Source of the DNA: an uncultured Pseudomonadales bacterium
GTDB lineage: Bacteria > Pseudomonadota > Gammaproteobacteria > Pseudomonadales > Azotimanducaceae
NCBI GenBank assembly: GCA_943787425.1
Contig: CALSMJ010000001.1
Span: 1,043,271 to 1,107,270, forward strand
Length of the DNA stretch: 64,000 bases
Direction: 5' to 3'
The position numbers were made by a program, and so were the translations under genes. Under the pieces are notes generated by a model, which saw only the letters and a list, made by a program, of their open reading frames with translations, was not told the DNA's origin and did not search any database. Numbering within the stretch: position 1 is the stretch's first letter; each line of letters starts with the position of its first letter. Shown piece after piece: positions 8,487-18,114 of the stretch.

Positions 8487-9358
8487 TGCTAGACCAGCTA
8501 TACCTTCTGCATGCGCTCTACCCCCTCCTCGCAGCGAGCGTTGATCTTATTTTCGGATTATTGATCGGCAGCTTTCTGAACGTTGTCATTACACGACTAC
8601 CGCTCATGCTTGAACAACAATGGCAGCAAGAGGCCCGCTTTGTGCTTGAGCTCGAGCCCGTCGAGACCGCGCCCTTAGGCCTTGCTCGCCCCAGGTCTCG
8701 GTGCCCGAATTGTCTGACCCAGATTAGCGCCCATCACAACATCCCGGTTCTCAGTTATTTATTGTTGCGCGGCCGCTGCAACCATTGTGCGGAACGCATC
8801 TCGCCTGAGTACCCCCTAGTTGAACTCGCGGCCGGCGCGGCCACCGTCTTTTTAATTCAGCACTTTGGTTTTACCGCCAATGCGGGTCTTGCCTGTCTTT
8901 TCACCTACGCCCTCATCACCCTGGCCATGATCGATTTTAGAACCACTCTGCTGCCTGACTCGATCACCTTGAGTTTTCTGTGGCTTGGCATCCTTGCGAA
9001 TTTAAACGATGGGTTTACCGACCTAACAAGTGCCGTCATTGGCGCCATGGCGGGCTACCTGTCGCTTTGGCTCGTTTACTGGAGCTTTAAACTCGCAACC
9101 GGCAAAGAAGGGATGGGCTTCGGCGATTTCAAACTACTCGCCATGCTGGGGGCTTGGCTAGGCTGGCAGCTCCTGCCAATCGTTATTTTGTTGTCCTCCT
9201 TTACTGGCGCGCTGATCGGCCTCACCTTAATCGCGCTAGGCCGAGACAAAGACCACCCCATTCCTTTTGGTCCCTACTTAGCGATCGCCGGCTGGTTGGC
9301 TTTAATCTGGGGCGATGACATCACACAACAATACTTTCAGCTCATAAATTTGGCATGA
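8486..9358 (+). CDS. pilD: Prepilin peptidase / N-methyltransferase PilD
   Basis: This 290-residue integral membrane enzyme cleaves class III prepilin leaders and methylates the new N-terminus. The cytoplasmic zinc loop CPNC...CNHC (about residues 72-101) is intact. Both catalytic aspartates are present, in MIDFRTTLLPD and in the GxGD-type motif GFGDFKLLAMLG. Several membrane helices make up the C-terminal half. The start overlaps the pilC stop (TAATG), and its stop overlaps coaE (ATGA). PilD also processes type II secretion pseudopilins, which may explain retention despite a broken pilA. Confidence 0.96.
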   Translation: MLDQLYLLHALYPLLAASVDLIFGLLIGSFLNVVITRLPLMLEQQWQQEARFVLELEPVETAPLGLARPRSRCPNCLTQISAHHNIPVLSYLLLRGRCNHCAERISPEYPLVELAAGAATVFLIQHFGFTANAGLACLFTYALITLAMIDFRTTLLPDSITLSFLWLGILANLNDGFTDLTSAVIGAMAGYLSLWLVYWSFKLATGKEGMGFGDFKLLAMLGAWLGWQLLPIVILLSSFTGALIGLTLIALGRDKDHPIPFGPYLAIAGWLALIWGDDITQQYFQLINLA

Positions 9359-9954
9359 GTCGACTTATTATTGGCATAACCGGGGGTATCGGGTCAGGAA
9401 AGACCGCCGTATCCAACCGCTTTGCGGCCCTTGGTATCACCATCGCCGACGCGGACCTTGCCGCCCGCGCCGTCGTGCAACCCGGGTCTAAACTGCTCGG
9501 CGACATTGCTGCGCACTTCGGCCAAGACATCCTGACCGACACCGGCGCCTTAAATCGACCAAAACTTCGGGGCATCGTTTTCGCAGATATTGATGCTCGT
9601 CGATTTTTAGAGCGCGCAACCCATGGCCCAATTATGGACCAGCTCCACTTAGAACTCGTCGCCGCGACCAGCCCCTATGCCATGCTCGTGTTATCCGCCG
9701 GCACTGGCCAAAACCCGCTTATCAACCGAATGTTGGTCGTTGACGCGCCGGTCGAACTGCAACAAGCCCGCGTTCTCAAGCGCGACGGCAGTAACCTTGA
9801 AACCATCAACCAAATCATCAAGGCCCAACCCGCAAGGCGCGAGAGACTGGCGCTCGCAGACGATATCATTGAGAATAATGGTTCAGAGCAAGCATTGGAC
9901 GGCAAAGTCGCCGCGCTGCATCAATTTTACCTGGACTTGACTCGACATGACTGA
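9355..9954 (+). CDS. coaE: Dephospho-CoA kinase CoaE
   Basis: This 199-residue kinase phosphorylates dephospho-CoA at the ribose 3'-OH, the last step of CoA synthesis. The P-loop GGIGSGKT is at 10-17, the acceptor-site motif DADLAAR follows near 33-39, and the lid/nucleotide region near VLKRDGS is present. Length is typical. In gammaproteobacteria coaE follows pilD and precedes yacG, exactly as here, with 4 bp and 8 bp overlaps respectively. Confidence 0.95.
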   Translation: MSRLIIGITGGIGSGKTAVSNRFAALGITIADADLAARAVVQPGSKLLGDIAAHFGQDILTDTGALNRPKLRGIVFADIDARRFLERATHGPIMDQLHLELVAATSPYAMLVLSAGTGQNPLINRMLVVDAPVELQQARVLKRDGSNLETINQIIKAQPARRERLALADDIIENNGSEQALDGKVAALHQFYLDLTRHD

Positions 9955-10138
9955 CGCCATCGTGCAATGCCCGATCTGCCGCAAAGCCGTGGCTTGGATC
10001 GCAGCCAACCGCTACAAACCCTTTTGCTCCGAACGCTGCCAACTCATTGACTTAGGAGAATGGGCCAGCGGTAACCGCAGCATCCCATCCGATGCAGATC
10101 ATGATGACGTGACCGCCAACGAGCTAGATCAAGACTAG
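9947..10138 (+). CDS. yacG: YacG, zinc-binding DNA gyrase inhibitor
   Basis: The 63-residue protein carries the YacG zinc site: Cys9 and Cys12 (CPIC) and Cys28 and Cys32 (FCSERC), followed by the conserved LIDLGEWA. An acidic C-terminal tail completes the usual length. YacG of E. coli binds GyrB and inhibits gyrase. It overlaps the end of coaE by 8 bp and is convergent with argJ, with only a few bases between the two stops. Confidence 0.93.
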   Translation: MTDAIVQCPICRKAVAWIAANRYKPFCSERCQLIDLGEWASGNRSIPSDADHDDVTANELDQD

Positions 10139-10143
10139 GCGCA

Positions 10144-11352
10144 CTAGGTGCGGTATTCCGCATTGATTTTAATATAGTCATGCGACAAATCACTGGTCCA
10201 AACGGTCTCGGAGCAATCGCCGGCATTTAGATTGATGTGCAACAGGATCTCCTCGGCGGCCATAACCCGGGCGCCATCGTCTTCCTGATACGCCGGATTT
10301 TTGATCCCGCCACGCATTAAACACACGTCGCCAATAAAAAGATCCACCTTTGCTGCATCAAAGGGCGTTGCCACTTTACCCATTGCCATGGCCAGACGCC
10401 CCCAGTTGGCATCACTGGCAAAAAGCGCCGTTTTCATAAGCGGAGAGTTGGCCACCGAATAAGCAATCTCCAAGGCCTGCGCATCGGTTGCTGCACCCGC
10501 CACTTCAACCGTTACAAACTTGGTTGCACCTTCACCGTCGCGCACCAAACCATGCGCCAGTTCCAACATCAAGTCTGTGAGCGCATCCTGAAACTCGGCT
10601 TGGGCTTTTAGATCTTGATCAAGATCGACCTCTGATCGACCAGTGGCCATCAGCACGACGGCATCATTGGTTGAGGTATCGCTGTCGACTGTGATTCGAT
10701 TCAATGACAAGTCCGTCGCCGCGCGCAGCATGTCTTGCAGGGTTTCTTGTTGCACCTTCGCATCGCAACCGATAAAACACAGCATCGTTGCCATATTCGG
10801 TTGGATCATGCCGGCCCCCTTCGCAATCCCCGTCAGTCTGATCCTGCGGGCGCCCAATGAGACCTCTCGGCACGCAACTTTTTGACGGGTATCCGTGGTC
10901 ATGATTGCGCTCGCGGCATCCAACCAGGTTTTAGTCCCCAGCCCTGCAATCAAGTCTTCGGCAGCTAATTGAAAGCGCCCAACTGGTAAGCGCTCACCAA
11001 TGACCCCGGTCGAAAAAGGCAGCACCATCGAGACATCTACCTGCTCTACATCCGCGACGGCCTGACAACAGCTCAGGGCATCCTGGAGCCCAGCATCACC
11101 GGTTGCTGCGTTGGCGTTACCACTATTAATCAAAAGATACCGGGCACCGCCTTTCGCCTGATGCGCTCTCGCCAAAATAACGGGGGCAGCTGGGAAATGG
11201 TTTCGCGTCCACAAGCCCGCAATCAAAGTCTCGGGTGCGCACCGAAAAAGCAACAAATCGTCTCGGTTTTGATACCGAATGCCCGCGGCAAGGGTATTGA
11301 GTTCAATGCCATCGATGGGAAACCAATCAAGACGATTGTCGCCAACGGCCAT
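10144..11352 (-). CDS. argJ: Bifunctional ornithine/glutamate acetyltransferase ArgJ
   Basis: ArgJ transfers acetyl from N-acetylornithine to glutamate (and may use acetyl-CoA) in arginine synthesis. The precursor self-cleaves before a threonine; here NMATML places that residue at Thr189. Other family motifs include LLINSGNANAATG and AKGAGMIQP. I place the start at the ATG at 11352 because it overlaps the secA stop (TGATG) and begins MAVG like many relatives; an upstream start at 11373 would add seven residues. From 11352 the protein has 402 residues. secA-argJ adjacency is known in Pseudomonas. Confidence 0.95.
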   Translation of the reverse strand: MAVGDNRLDWFPIDGIELNTLAAGIRYQNRDDLLLFRCAPETLIAGLWTRNHFPAAPVILARAHQAKGGARYLLINSGNANAATGDAGLQDALSCCQAVADVEQVDVSMVLPFSTGVIGERLPVGRFQLAAEDLIAGLGTKTWLDAASAIMTTDTRQKVACREVSLGARRIRLTGIAKGAGMIQPNMATMLCFIGCDAKVQQETLQDMLRAATDLSLNRITVDSDTSTNDAVVLMATGRSEVDLDQDLKAQAEFQDALTDLMLELAHGLVRDGEGATKFVTVEVAGAATDAQALEIAYSVANSPLMKTALFASDANWGRLAMAMGKVATPFDAAKVDLFIGDVCLMRGGIKNPAYQEDDGARVMAAEEILLHINLNAGDCSETVWTSDLSHDYIKINAEYRT

Positions 11353-14075
11353 CAGCCAAGTCGTCCATGACACGCTTTATATTTTTTACCGGACCCACAA
11401 GGACAGACCTCATTGCGCCCGACTTTTCTCTCAGGCCGCACGAACGGAGCAGCTTGACCTGCTTCTGGCGTTTCGGGTTCCGCTGCATCCGGAGACTGGG
11501 ATTTCTGAAAAATCATTTTACTGTTCGCGGCTTCGGCCCGCCGCCTGTCTTCTAATGCCTGGGCATTTTCATCTGCTTGGAACTGCACGCGCGACAAAAA
11601 CCGGATAACTTCTACTTTCACGTTGTACAGCAACCCTTCGAACAATTCGAAGGCCTCTCGCTTGTATTCCTGCTTTGGTTGTTTTTGCGCATAGGCCCGA
11701 AGATGGATCCCTTGCCGAAGATAATCCATCCCAGCCAAGTGCTCCTTCCAAAGGTTGTCCAAAATATCGAGCATAATGCGCTTTTCAAACAGTCGGAGCT
11801 CTTGTCCAAGCAACGCTTCTTTTTCGGCATAACGCGCTTGGGCTTGCTCGACAATGATGCGGCGAAGATCCTCTTCGATTAACGACTCATCTGCATCGAG
11901 CATCGTCTGCACCGGCACATCAAGACCAAAATCGGTCGACAGAGCCTGCGTCAAGCCCGGCACATCCCACTGCTCAATCAGGCTTTGCGGCGGTATATAG
12001 CCGCTAATTGTGTCGTTTAAAACGTCCTCCCACAGCGCATTGATTGTCTCTGAGACATCTGAGGTTTCCATTAGCTCATTGCGCTGCCGGTAGATCATTT
12101 GCCGCTGATCGTTCGCAACATCGTCGTATTCCAACAGCTGTTTTCGAATATCAAAGTTTCGTGCTTCAACCTTTTTCTGAGCGCGTTCGATTGAATTGGT
12201 CACGATTCGCGCTTCGATCGGCACCCCGGGTTCACTCACGCCTTGCATCAAACCACGCATCCTGTCCGAGGCGAAAATGCGCATTAAATTATCTTCCAAG
12301 GACAGATAAAACCGAGAGTATCCTGGATCACCTTGCCGACCCGCCCGACCGCGAAGCTGATTGTCAATCCGACGACTTTCATGTCGCTCGGTTCCAATAA
12401 CGTGTAGTCCCCCAGCTTGCAAAACCTGCTCATGACGGGCTTGCCAGGCCGTTTTCAATGCCGCAACCTCCGCGTCACTCGGTGAATCTAAGGCCGCGGC
12501 TTCTGCCTCCCAGTTACCCCCAAGAATAATATCGGTGCCACGACCTGCCATATTGGTTGCAATCGTCACGCGACCAGGACGCCCAGCCTGCGCAATAATC
12601 TCGGCCTCTCTCTCGTGAAACTTCGCGTTCAAGACCTCGTGAGCTATTTTTTGCTTCTTTAATAGCGCCGATAACACTTCAGACGACTCAATGGAGGCGG
12701 TACCCACCAAGACCGGTGCGCCAGCCTCCTGAATTTCCAAAATATGCTCAACAATCGCTTCGTATTTTTCTTGTTGACTCATATAAATGAGATCATTGAG
12801 ATCCCGCCGGATCATCGGTAAATTGGTTGGAATCACCACCACATCCAACCCATAAATCTGCCGAAACTCAAACGCCTCGGTGTCGGCGGTGCCCGTCATG
12901 CCAGCCAATTTCACATACAACCGAAAGTAGTTTTGAAAGGTTGTCGAGGCCAACGTCTGACTCTCGTTGGTGATCGTCACACCTTCCTTGGCTTCAATCG
13001 CTTGATGGATGCCACCAGACCAGCGTCTGCCAGGCATGGTTCTGCCCGTGTGTTCGTCCACAATCACGATTTCGTCATTCTGAACGATGTAATCAACATC
13101 CTTTTGAAACAGCGCCTCGGCCTTAATCGCCGAATGGACATGATGCAGCATGCTTAAATTATTGGCCCCGTAGAGACTCTCGCCCTCTGCCAGTAAACCG
13201 TTTTGCGTTAACAGCCCCTCAATTTTGAGGTGACCCGCTTCCGTGAGTTCAATATCCCGCTGCTTTTCATCCACATAGTAGTCGCCCTCAGGCGTGCGCT
13301 CTTCATCAATATCTTCCTGAGTTTTGATTTGCTGAGTGAGCTTTGGGATCAGGCGCTTGATATTGCGGTACAGATCAGAACTATTCTCAACGCCTCCGGA
13401 GATGATCAATGGCGTGCGCGCCTCATCAATCAGAATCGAGTCGACTTCGTCGACAATGGCGTAATTTAAACCGCGCTGAACGCGGTCCTCGGCGCTGAAC
13501 GCCATATTATCCCGGAGGTAATCAAACCCGAATTCATTGTTGGTACCATAGGTAATATCCGCCGCATAGGCTGCCTTTTTTTCTTCAAGACTTTGCCCGG
13601 CATAGACCACACCAACGGTCATGTCCAACATGCCAAACAGTGGACCCATCCACTCAGCACCCCATTTCGCGAGATAGTCATTGACCGTTACCAGATGCAC
13701 GCCGCGACCGTCGAGCGCATTGAGGTACAAGGCAAGGGTTGCCACCAGCGTTTTACCTTCCCCTGTTCTCATCTCCGAGATTCTGCCTTCGTGCAGGGCA
13801 ACCGCCCCGACCATCTGGACATCAAAGATCCGCATGCCAAGCGCGCGCTTACCGGCTTCGCGGACGACCGCGAAGGCCTCAGGCAGCAGCGACTTGAGTG
13901 TCTCGCCGGAGTTCAAACGGTTCACAAACTCGGCCCGTACGGCCTTAAGCTCAAGGTCAGAGTACGCCTCAAACTTCGCTTCAAACCCATTCACCTGATC
14001 GCTAACTTTTTTCAGTCGATTAATTTCACGGCTATTTTTTGTGCCGAACAATCGCCCTAAAATCTTCATTACCAT
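11352..14075 (-). CDS. secA: Protein translocase ATPase SecA
   Basis: The 907-residue motor drives preproteins through SecYEG. The first nucleotide-binding fold has Walker A MRTGEGKT at 102-109. The preprotein crosslinking domain, NBF2 ([19 protein letters not shown]) and the helical scaffold follow in order. The C-terminus ends in the zinc-binding SecB/phospholipid tail [14 protein letters not shown], complete with its cysteines and histidine. The start lies 59 bp after the M23 peptidase gene, and the stop overlaps argJ. Everything looks intact and full length. Confidence 0.98.
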   Translation of the reverse strand: MVMKILGRLFGTKNSREINRLKKVSDQVNGFEAKFEAYSDLELKAVRAEFVNRLNSGETLKSLLPEAFAVVREAGKRALGMRIFDVQMVGAVALHEGRISEMRTGEGKTLVATLALYLNALDGRGVHLVTVNDYLAKWGAEWMGPLFGMLDMTVGVVYAGQSLEEKKAAYAADITYGTNNEFGFDYLRDNMAFSAEDRVQRGLNYAIVDEVDSILIDEARTPLIISGGVENSSDLYRNIKRLIPKLTQQIKTQEDIDEERTPEGDYYVDEKQRDIELTEAGHLKIEGLLTQNGLLAEGESLYGANNLSMLHHVHSAIKAEALFQKDVDYIVQNDEIVIVDEHTGRTMPGRRWSGGIHQAIEAKEGVTITNESQTLASTTFQNYFRLYVKLAGMTGTADTEAFEFRQIYGLDVVVIPTNLPMIRRDLNDLIYMSQQEKYEAIVEHILEIQEAGAPVLVGTASIESSEVLSALLKKQKIAHEVLNAKFHEREAEIIAQAGRPGRVTIATNMAGRGTDIILGGNWEAEAAALDSPSDAEVAALKTAWQARHEQVLQAGGLHVIGTERHESRRIDNQLRGRAGRQGDPGYSRFYLSLEDNLMRIFASDRMRGLMQGVSEPGVPIEARIVTNSIERAQKKVEARNFDIRKQLLEYDDVANDQRQMIYRQRNELMETSDVSETINALWEDVLNDTISGYIPPQSLIEQWDVPGLTQALSTDFGLDVPVQTMLDADESLIEEDLRRIIVEQAQARYAEKEALLGQELRLFEKRIMLDILDNLWKEHLAGMDYLRQGIHLRAYAQKQPKQEYKREAFELFEGLLYNVKVEVIRFLSRVQFQADENAQALEDRRRAEAANSKMIFQKSQSPDAAEPETPEAGQAAPFVRPERKVGRNEVCPCGSGKKYKACHGRLG

Positions 14076-14134
14076 TGTATTTTTTCCGTTATGGTCCCAT
14101 CAACGCAGTCTGAGGATTACAAAGCCCACGGCCT

Positions 14135-15094
14135 TCAACCTGATCGAGACCGTGGCAACCGGTGTAGGTAAATAGACGGGTCAACGGATCGTTTGTTCTT
14201 ATATATTTCGTAGTGCACGTGCGGACCCGTCGACCGGCCGCTGCTACCCATGCCCCCAATTTTCTGACCCTTCTTAACCAGATCTCCAGCCGATACCGCT
14301 AGGGATTCGTGATGACCATAGCGCGTGATCACGCCGCCGCCGTGATTGATTTCGACCATTTTCCCATAGCCGCTTTTTGTACCCGCGAACGTCACAATAC
14401 CTGAAGCAATGGCCACCACATCAACACCCGCCTTACCCGCAATATCAACACCGTTATGCCAGGTCCGCTTGCCTGAAAAAGGATCTGTTCGCATACCGTA
14501 GTTTGACGAAACCCAACCCTTGGCAACCGGTTTCCCAAATAACGACGCGTCGTCAATTCGTTGCTGTCGCAATAAGACGCGCTCAATCACAGCCAACTGA
14601 TCTGAGCGCCGCTCAAGGTCAGCGCCCATAAGCGCTAAGCGGGTCTTTAACTCCGCTTCGGTTGGCTCAATCATTTGCTCAAAGCCAGCTGCCGCCTCAA
14701 CCCCGGCAGAACTCGGCCCACCCAATCCCGTCGGCTGGGTAAAATCGAACGCTTCATCATCAAGGGCGGCATACTCGCTGAGGCGCTGCCCAAGCGCATC
14801 CAGCCTGAGCAGCCTGGACTCCAACCGGGCAATTCTTGCGGCACTCACTTCTAAATTTAGGGTAAGCTCGCGATCCAAGGTTTGGATTGTCTGATGCTGC
14901 GCAGCAAGGGAACCACTCAAGCGGTTCAGCAACTGTTGCGCTGCTCGAGCGTCGCTATTGATCACCTGATCGATCCCTAAACCGAGTCCACCAACGGCAA
15001 AGCCGAGCACGAGCAGCATTGCCACGATTGGCAGACCCCGCAACGGCAACACCCGGTGACTGCCAGACTTTTCGTTAAATACAATCAGTTTCAT
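14135..15094 (-). CDS. Membrane-anchored M23-family peptidoglycan endopeptidase
   Basis: This 319-residue protein has a short cytoplasmic N-terminus, one membrane helix at about 22-45, a coiled-coil-like periplasmic region (about 50-190) and a C-terminal LytM/M23 domain. The zinc site is complete: HNGVDIAG supplies the first His and Asp, and GPHVHYEI supplies the HxH. A working peptidase rather than an EnvC/NlpD-type degenerate activator is therefore likely. It sits between secA and the DciA-like gene, the same place as the M23 gene upstream of secA in Pseudomonas. The substrate is inferred to be cross-linked peptidoglycan. Confidence 0.9.
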   Translation of the reverse strand: MKLIVFNEKSGSHRVLPLRGLPIVAMLLVLGFAVGGLGLGIDQVINSDARAAQQLLNRLSGSLAAQHQTIQTLDRELTLNLEVSAARIARLESRLLRLDALGQRLSEYAALDDEAFDFTQPTGLGGPSSAGVEAAAGFEQMIEPTEAELKTRLALMGADLERRSDQLAVIERVLLRQQRIDDASLFGKPVAKGWVSSNYGMRTDPFSGKRTWHNGVDIAGKAGVDVVAIASGIVTFAGTKSGYGKMVEINHGGGVITRYGHHESLAVSAGDLVKKGQKIGGMGSSGRSTGPHVHYEIYKNKRSVDPSIYLHRLPRSRSG

Positions 15095-15160
15095 AACTGT
15101 TTATCGCCTCGAACTCGGTCATAATACTAACAGATTGTAATTCAACTGACTGAAGACCTA

Positions 15161-15574
15161 ATGAAGTTATTAGAAGACATCTTAGACAATATGGCCGGTG
15201 CAACTGCGTCAATCGTGCGTCAAGCACAGCAGTTCAAACGCCTTGAATCGGCGATCGAGCAGGTGTTGGGTATCCAGGTCAGGGTTTCAAGCATCCGCAA
15301 CGACATTCTGTACCTGCAAGTGCCCACCGCTGCCCAAGCAACCCAGCTGCAATACCGGCAATACCCTTTCTTATCGAAACTACAGCATGAAGGGCTCATA
15401 CCCAATGTACGCGCGCTCAAGGTCCAGGTCCGACCTGATACGACTGAATCCGGCCGAGTTGCAAGGCAACCCGCCAAAATATCGTCAGACAATCAGTCCC
15501 TCCTGAAAGCTCACGCTGCAGCAACGGACTTTCCAGCCCTCAAATCGGCATTGTTAAAGTTAAGTCAGCGTTAG
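15161..15574 (+). CDS. DciA-like protein (DUF721 family)
   Basis: The 137-residue protein has an N-terminal DUF721-type fold (about 1-95), with conserved spacing of hydrophobic residues around YLQVPTAAQATQLQY. A hydrophilic tail follows. DUF721 proteins include DciA, the ancestral loader of the DnaB replicative helicase where DnaC is absent. The locus between the M23 gene and lpxC matches its place in Pseudomonas. It is transcribed opposite to both neighbours. The family call is fairly good; helicase-loader function is inferred from family and synteny. Confidence 0.75.
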   Translation: MKLLEDILDNMAGATASIVRQAQQFKRLESAIEQVLGIQVRVSSIRNDILYLQVPTAAQATQLQYRQYPFLSKLQHEGLIPNVRALKVQVRPDTTESGRVARQPAKISSDNQSLLKAHAAATDFPALKSALLKLSQR

Positions 15575-15622
15575 TTGTCTGGCAGACTGGGATGCGAGCC
15601 GGCGGCATCGCCAAACCAAAGC

Positions 15623-16555
15623 TCAGGAAGCGTAATCAAGCCCACCCAAGTTGGCGTAAGCGCCCGGCGCCTTTTGTCGGTCGCTAAAGGTAACTACATC
15701 CCAAGCATCAGGCTGTGCCAATAAAGCGTTTCGCAATGCGTGGTTCTCTGTATGCCCTGATTTATACCCTACGAACTCCCCAAGAATACTGTGGCCCAGC
15801 AAGTATAAATCACCGATCGCGTCGAGAATCTTATGTCTTACAAACTCGTCGTCATGACGCAACCCGTCGGCGTTCAGGATCCTGAACTCATCTACGACGA
15901 TGGCGTTATCAAGACTACCGCCCTGTGCCAGGTTCATTTCTCTGAGCTGCTCAAACTCCTGCATCAACCCAAAGGTTCTCGCTCGGCTGACCGCTTTCAC
16001 AAAGTCGGTATTGGCAAAATCAATACTGGCGTGCTGTTCTTTGATCACCGCATTATCATAGACAATTGTGTGGCTGACCTTAAAGCCAGAATGGGGTAAC
16101 AGCTCAACCCGCTGGCCATAATCGTTTAACCCTGAAGCGCCACTGACTCTAATCGGCTTTTTAATTCGAATGAACTTCTTAGCCGCAGATTGCGCCTCAA
16201 TGCCAGCAGACTGTACCAAGAAGACGAAGGTTGCGGCGCTGCCATCCATAATCGGCATTTCCGGACCGCTGACCTCAACATAGACATTATCAATGCCCAA
16301 ACCAGAGAAGGCTGCTAGCACATGTTCGACGGTCGAGATTCTGACGGCGCCCTCGCCGATGGTCGTTGCAAGTTTGGTATCAACAACAGAACTGTTGAGC
16401 GCTTTAATCTCAACCATCGGATCAAGATCCGAGCGAATGAAGACCACACCCGTATCCACAGGCGCCGGCCTCAGCGTCAAATAAACCTTTTCACCGGTAT
16501 GCAACCCGATGCCTGTCGCTCGGATCACATTTTTTAATGTTTTCTGCTTTACCAT
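15623..16555 (-). CDS. lpxC: UDP-3-O-acyl-N-acetylglucosamine deacetylase LpxC
   Basis: LpxC catalyses the committed step of lipid A synthesis, a zinc-dependent deacetylation. Visible motifs are [13 protein letters not shown] at the N-terminus, STVEHVLAA with the first zinc histidine, and [14 protein letters not shown] with the other His and Asp ligands. The catalytic histidine lies in GHTENH near the end. I choose the ATG at 16555 (MVKQKTLKN) because GGGGAT lies about 8 nt upstream and family members begin there; an upstream TTG would add five residues. Length from there is 310 residues, normal. It follows ftsZ after a 366 bp gap. Confidence 0.97.
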   Translation of the reverse strand: MVKQKTLKNVIRATGIGLHTGEKVYLTLRPAPVDTGVVFIRSDLDPMVEIKALNSSVVDTKLATTIGEGAVRISTVEHVLAAFSGLGIDNVYVEVSGPEMPIMDGSAATFVFLVQSAGIEAQSAAKKFIRIKKPIRVSGASGLNDYGQRVELLPHSGFKVSHTIVYDNAVIKEQHASIDFANTDFVKAVSRARTFGLMQEFEQLREMNLAQGGSLDNAIVVDEFRILNADGLRHDDEFVRHKILDAIGDLYLLGHSILGEFVGYKSGHTENHALRNALLAQPDAWDVVTFSDRQKAPGAYANLGGLDYAS

Positions 16556-16921
16556 GTCCAGCATCCCCAATCGTAGCGATTGCCTTTATCAGAGCTTTTT
16601 ACTTGCGAGCTCTTAGCCTAATCCCACCGCGGCGCAGATCTTAACAAAACAGAAATACGATAACTACGGAATTACTCCAATATTGACCCTAATAATGGAG
16701 AAAAGTTGCATTTTATTCAAAATATTGTTTTTAAATATCTAATTGATCTATTTAAGAAGATCATTTTCGAGGTGAAAGCGAAAGCACAAATCGCGCCAGA
16801 CCGATCAATCGGTCTGGCGCTACTGTTAGTCACTTATTATCTTCAGCAGTTCAGGCGATCGGTTGCAGCCTTGTGCGATTTACTGCGCTATTGGCTTGCC
16901 TTGAGCAGATTCTTTTGACTG
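16556..16921. other. Intergenic region between ftsZ and lpxC
   Basis: About 366 bases without a gene. The part next to lpxC is AT-rich (about 16640-16770) and probably carries the lpxC promoter, though I cannot fix the boxes. Nearer ftsZ lies a long perfect inverted repeat (16793-16820). In many gammaproteobacteria lpxC follows ftsZ with a similar untranslated gap. Confidence 0.6.
16793..16820 (-). terminator. Long perfect hairpin downstream of ftsZ
   Basis: GCGCCAGACCG and CGGTCTGGCGC form an 11-13 bp perfect stem with a very short loop, about 100 bp past the ftsZ stop. It probably ends or attenuates the dcw transcript before lpxC. It lacks a strong T-run on either side, so it could instead be a transcript-stabilising hairpin. 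Confidence 0.45.
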
Positions 16922-18079
16922 TTAATCCGCCTGCCGCCTCAAGAACGCGGGAATATCCAAATACTCTAGGTCTTGTTGCTGACCTGTCGATACCGGGCTG
17001 CCCTCCTGGATCGCCTTATTTCGAATCACCGTCGGTCTATCCAATTGCTGGTAATCCGGCACGCCATCGCCCGCAAGCCGTCTGCGCAACGCCGCTGGTA
17101 ACTCGGGGTTCTTATTGAGCTTATCAAGACCTAAGCCCGTTGCGACCACAGTAACCCGCATCTCCTCTCCCATTTCTGGATCAATCACCGTACCAATCAC
17201 AACGGTTGCGTTGTCCGATGCAAAGTTTTCGATCGTTGCACCGACCTGCGAAAACTCGGTCAACGTGATATCGACACCGGCTGCAATATTGACCAATATG
17301 CCTCGAGCGCCAGAGAAGTCGATATCATCCAAGAGCGGACTCCGAACCGCGGCTTCGGCCGCTTCCAAGGCTCGATTACCACCCACCGCGGCACCACTAC
17401 CCATCATCGCCATGCCCATCTCTGACATCACGGTTCGAACATCGGCGAAATCAACGTTGATCATACCGGGTCGGATGATTAGGTCGGCAATGCCTTGCAC
17501 CGCACCCAATAGCACATCATCTACCGCACCAAAGGCCTCCAAGAGCGGCGTGTCTTGCCCCATGATCGAGAGCAGCTTTTCATTGGGGACCGTAATGAGC
17601 GAGTCAACATATTCTGACAGCTCAGCAATCCCGGCTTCAGCAATCTGCATGCGCTTACGCCCTTCAAACGGAAAGGGCTTGGTGACCACGGCGACGGTCA
17701 AGATGCCAAGCTCTCGCGCAATCTGCGCAACAATCGGCGCAGCACCCGTACCGGTACCACCGCCCATGCCGGCAGTAATAAAGATCATGTCGGCGCCCTC
17801 GAGTACATCCTGGATCCGCTCCTTATCCTCTAAGGCCGCGCTCTTACCCATACTCGGATTTGCCCCAGCGCCAAGACCTTTGGTAATGTCCGAGCCCAAC
17901 TGCAGCAGCGTTCGCGCGGTTAACCGCTGCAACGCTTGTGCATCTGTGTTGGCGCAGACAAATTCGACACCCTCAATATGGTGATCGACCATATGCTGCA
18001 CTGCGTTGCCGCCACCACCACCGACGCCAATGACCTTTATAACCGCATGTTGGGGTTGGTTATCAACTAGTTCGAACAT
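16922..18079 (-). CDS. ftsZ: Cell division GTPase FtsZ
   Basis: This 385-residue tubulin homologue forms the Z ring. The GTP-binding loop GGGTGTG is at 106-112, preceded by the N-terminal glycine stretch GVGGGGGNAV. The synergy (T7) loop NVDFADVR provides the catalytic aspartates. A short variable linker leads to the C-terminal peptide LDIPAFLRRQ that binds FtsA and ZipA. It is the last gene of the dcw operon, 35 bp after ftsA. Intact and full length. Confidence 0.98.
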   Translation of the reverse strand: MFELVDNQPQHAVIKVIGVGGGGGNAVQHMVDHHIEGVEFVCANTDAQALQRLTARTLLQLGSDITKGLGAGANPSMGKSAALEDKERIQDVLEGADMIFITAGMGGGTGTGAAPIVAQIARELGILTVAVVTKPFPFEGRKRMQIAEAGIAELSEYVDSLITVPNEKLLSIMGQDTPLLEAFGAVDDVLLGAVQGIADLIIRPGMINVDFADVRTVMSEMGMAMMGSGAAVGGNRALEAAEAAVRSPLLDDIDFSGARGILVNIAAGVDITLTEFSQVGATIENFASDNATVVIGTVIDPEMGEEMRVTVVATGLGLDKLNKNPELPAALRRRLAGDGVPDYQQLDRPTVIRNKAIQEGSPVSTGQQQDLEYLDIPAFLRRQAD

Positions 18080-18114
18080 AAAATCATCTCCAGATTTATG
18101 AATATTTGCAGCAA

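Noticed and set aside
13593..14060. Plus-strand open frame of 155 codons opposite the start of secA
   Set aside because: Composition and position show a shadow frame of secA.
17115..17984. Long plus-strand open frame (289 codons) opposite ftsZ
   Set aside because: Low-complexity Ser/Pro/Thr-rich translation typical of the antisense strand of a well-biased gene; ftsZ on the other strand is certain.
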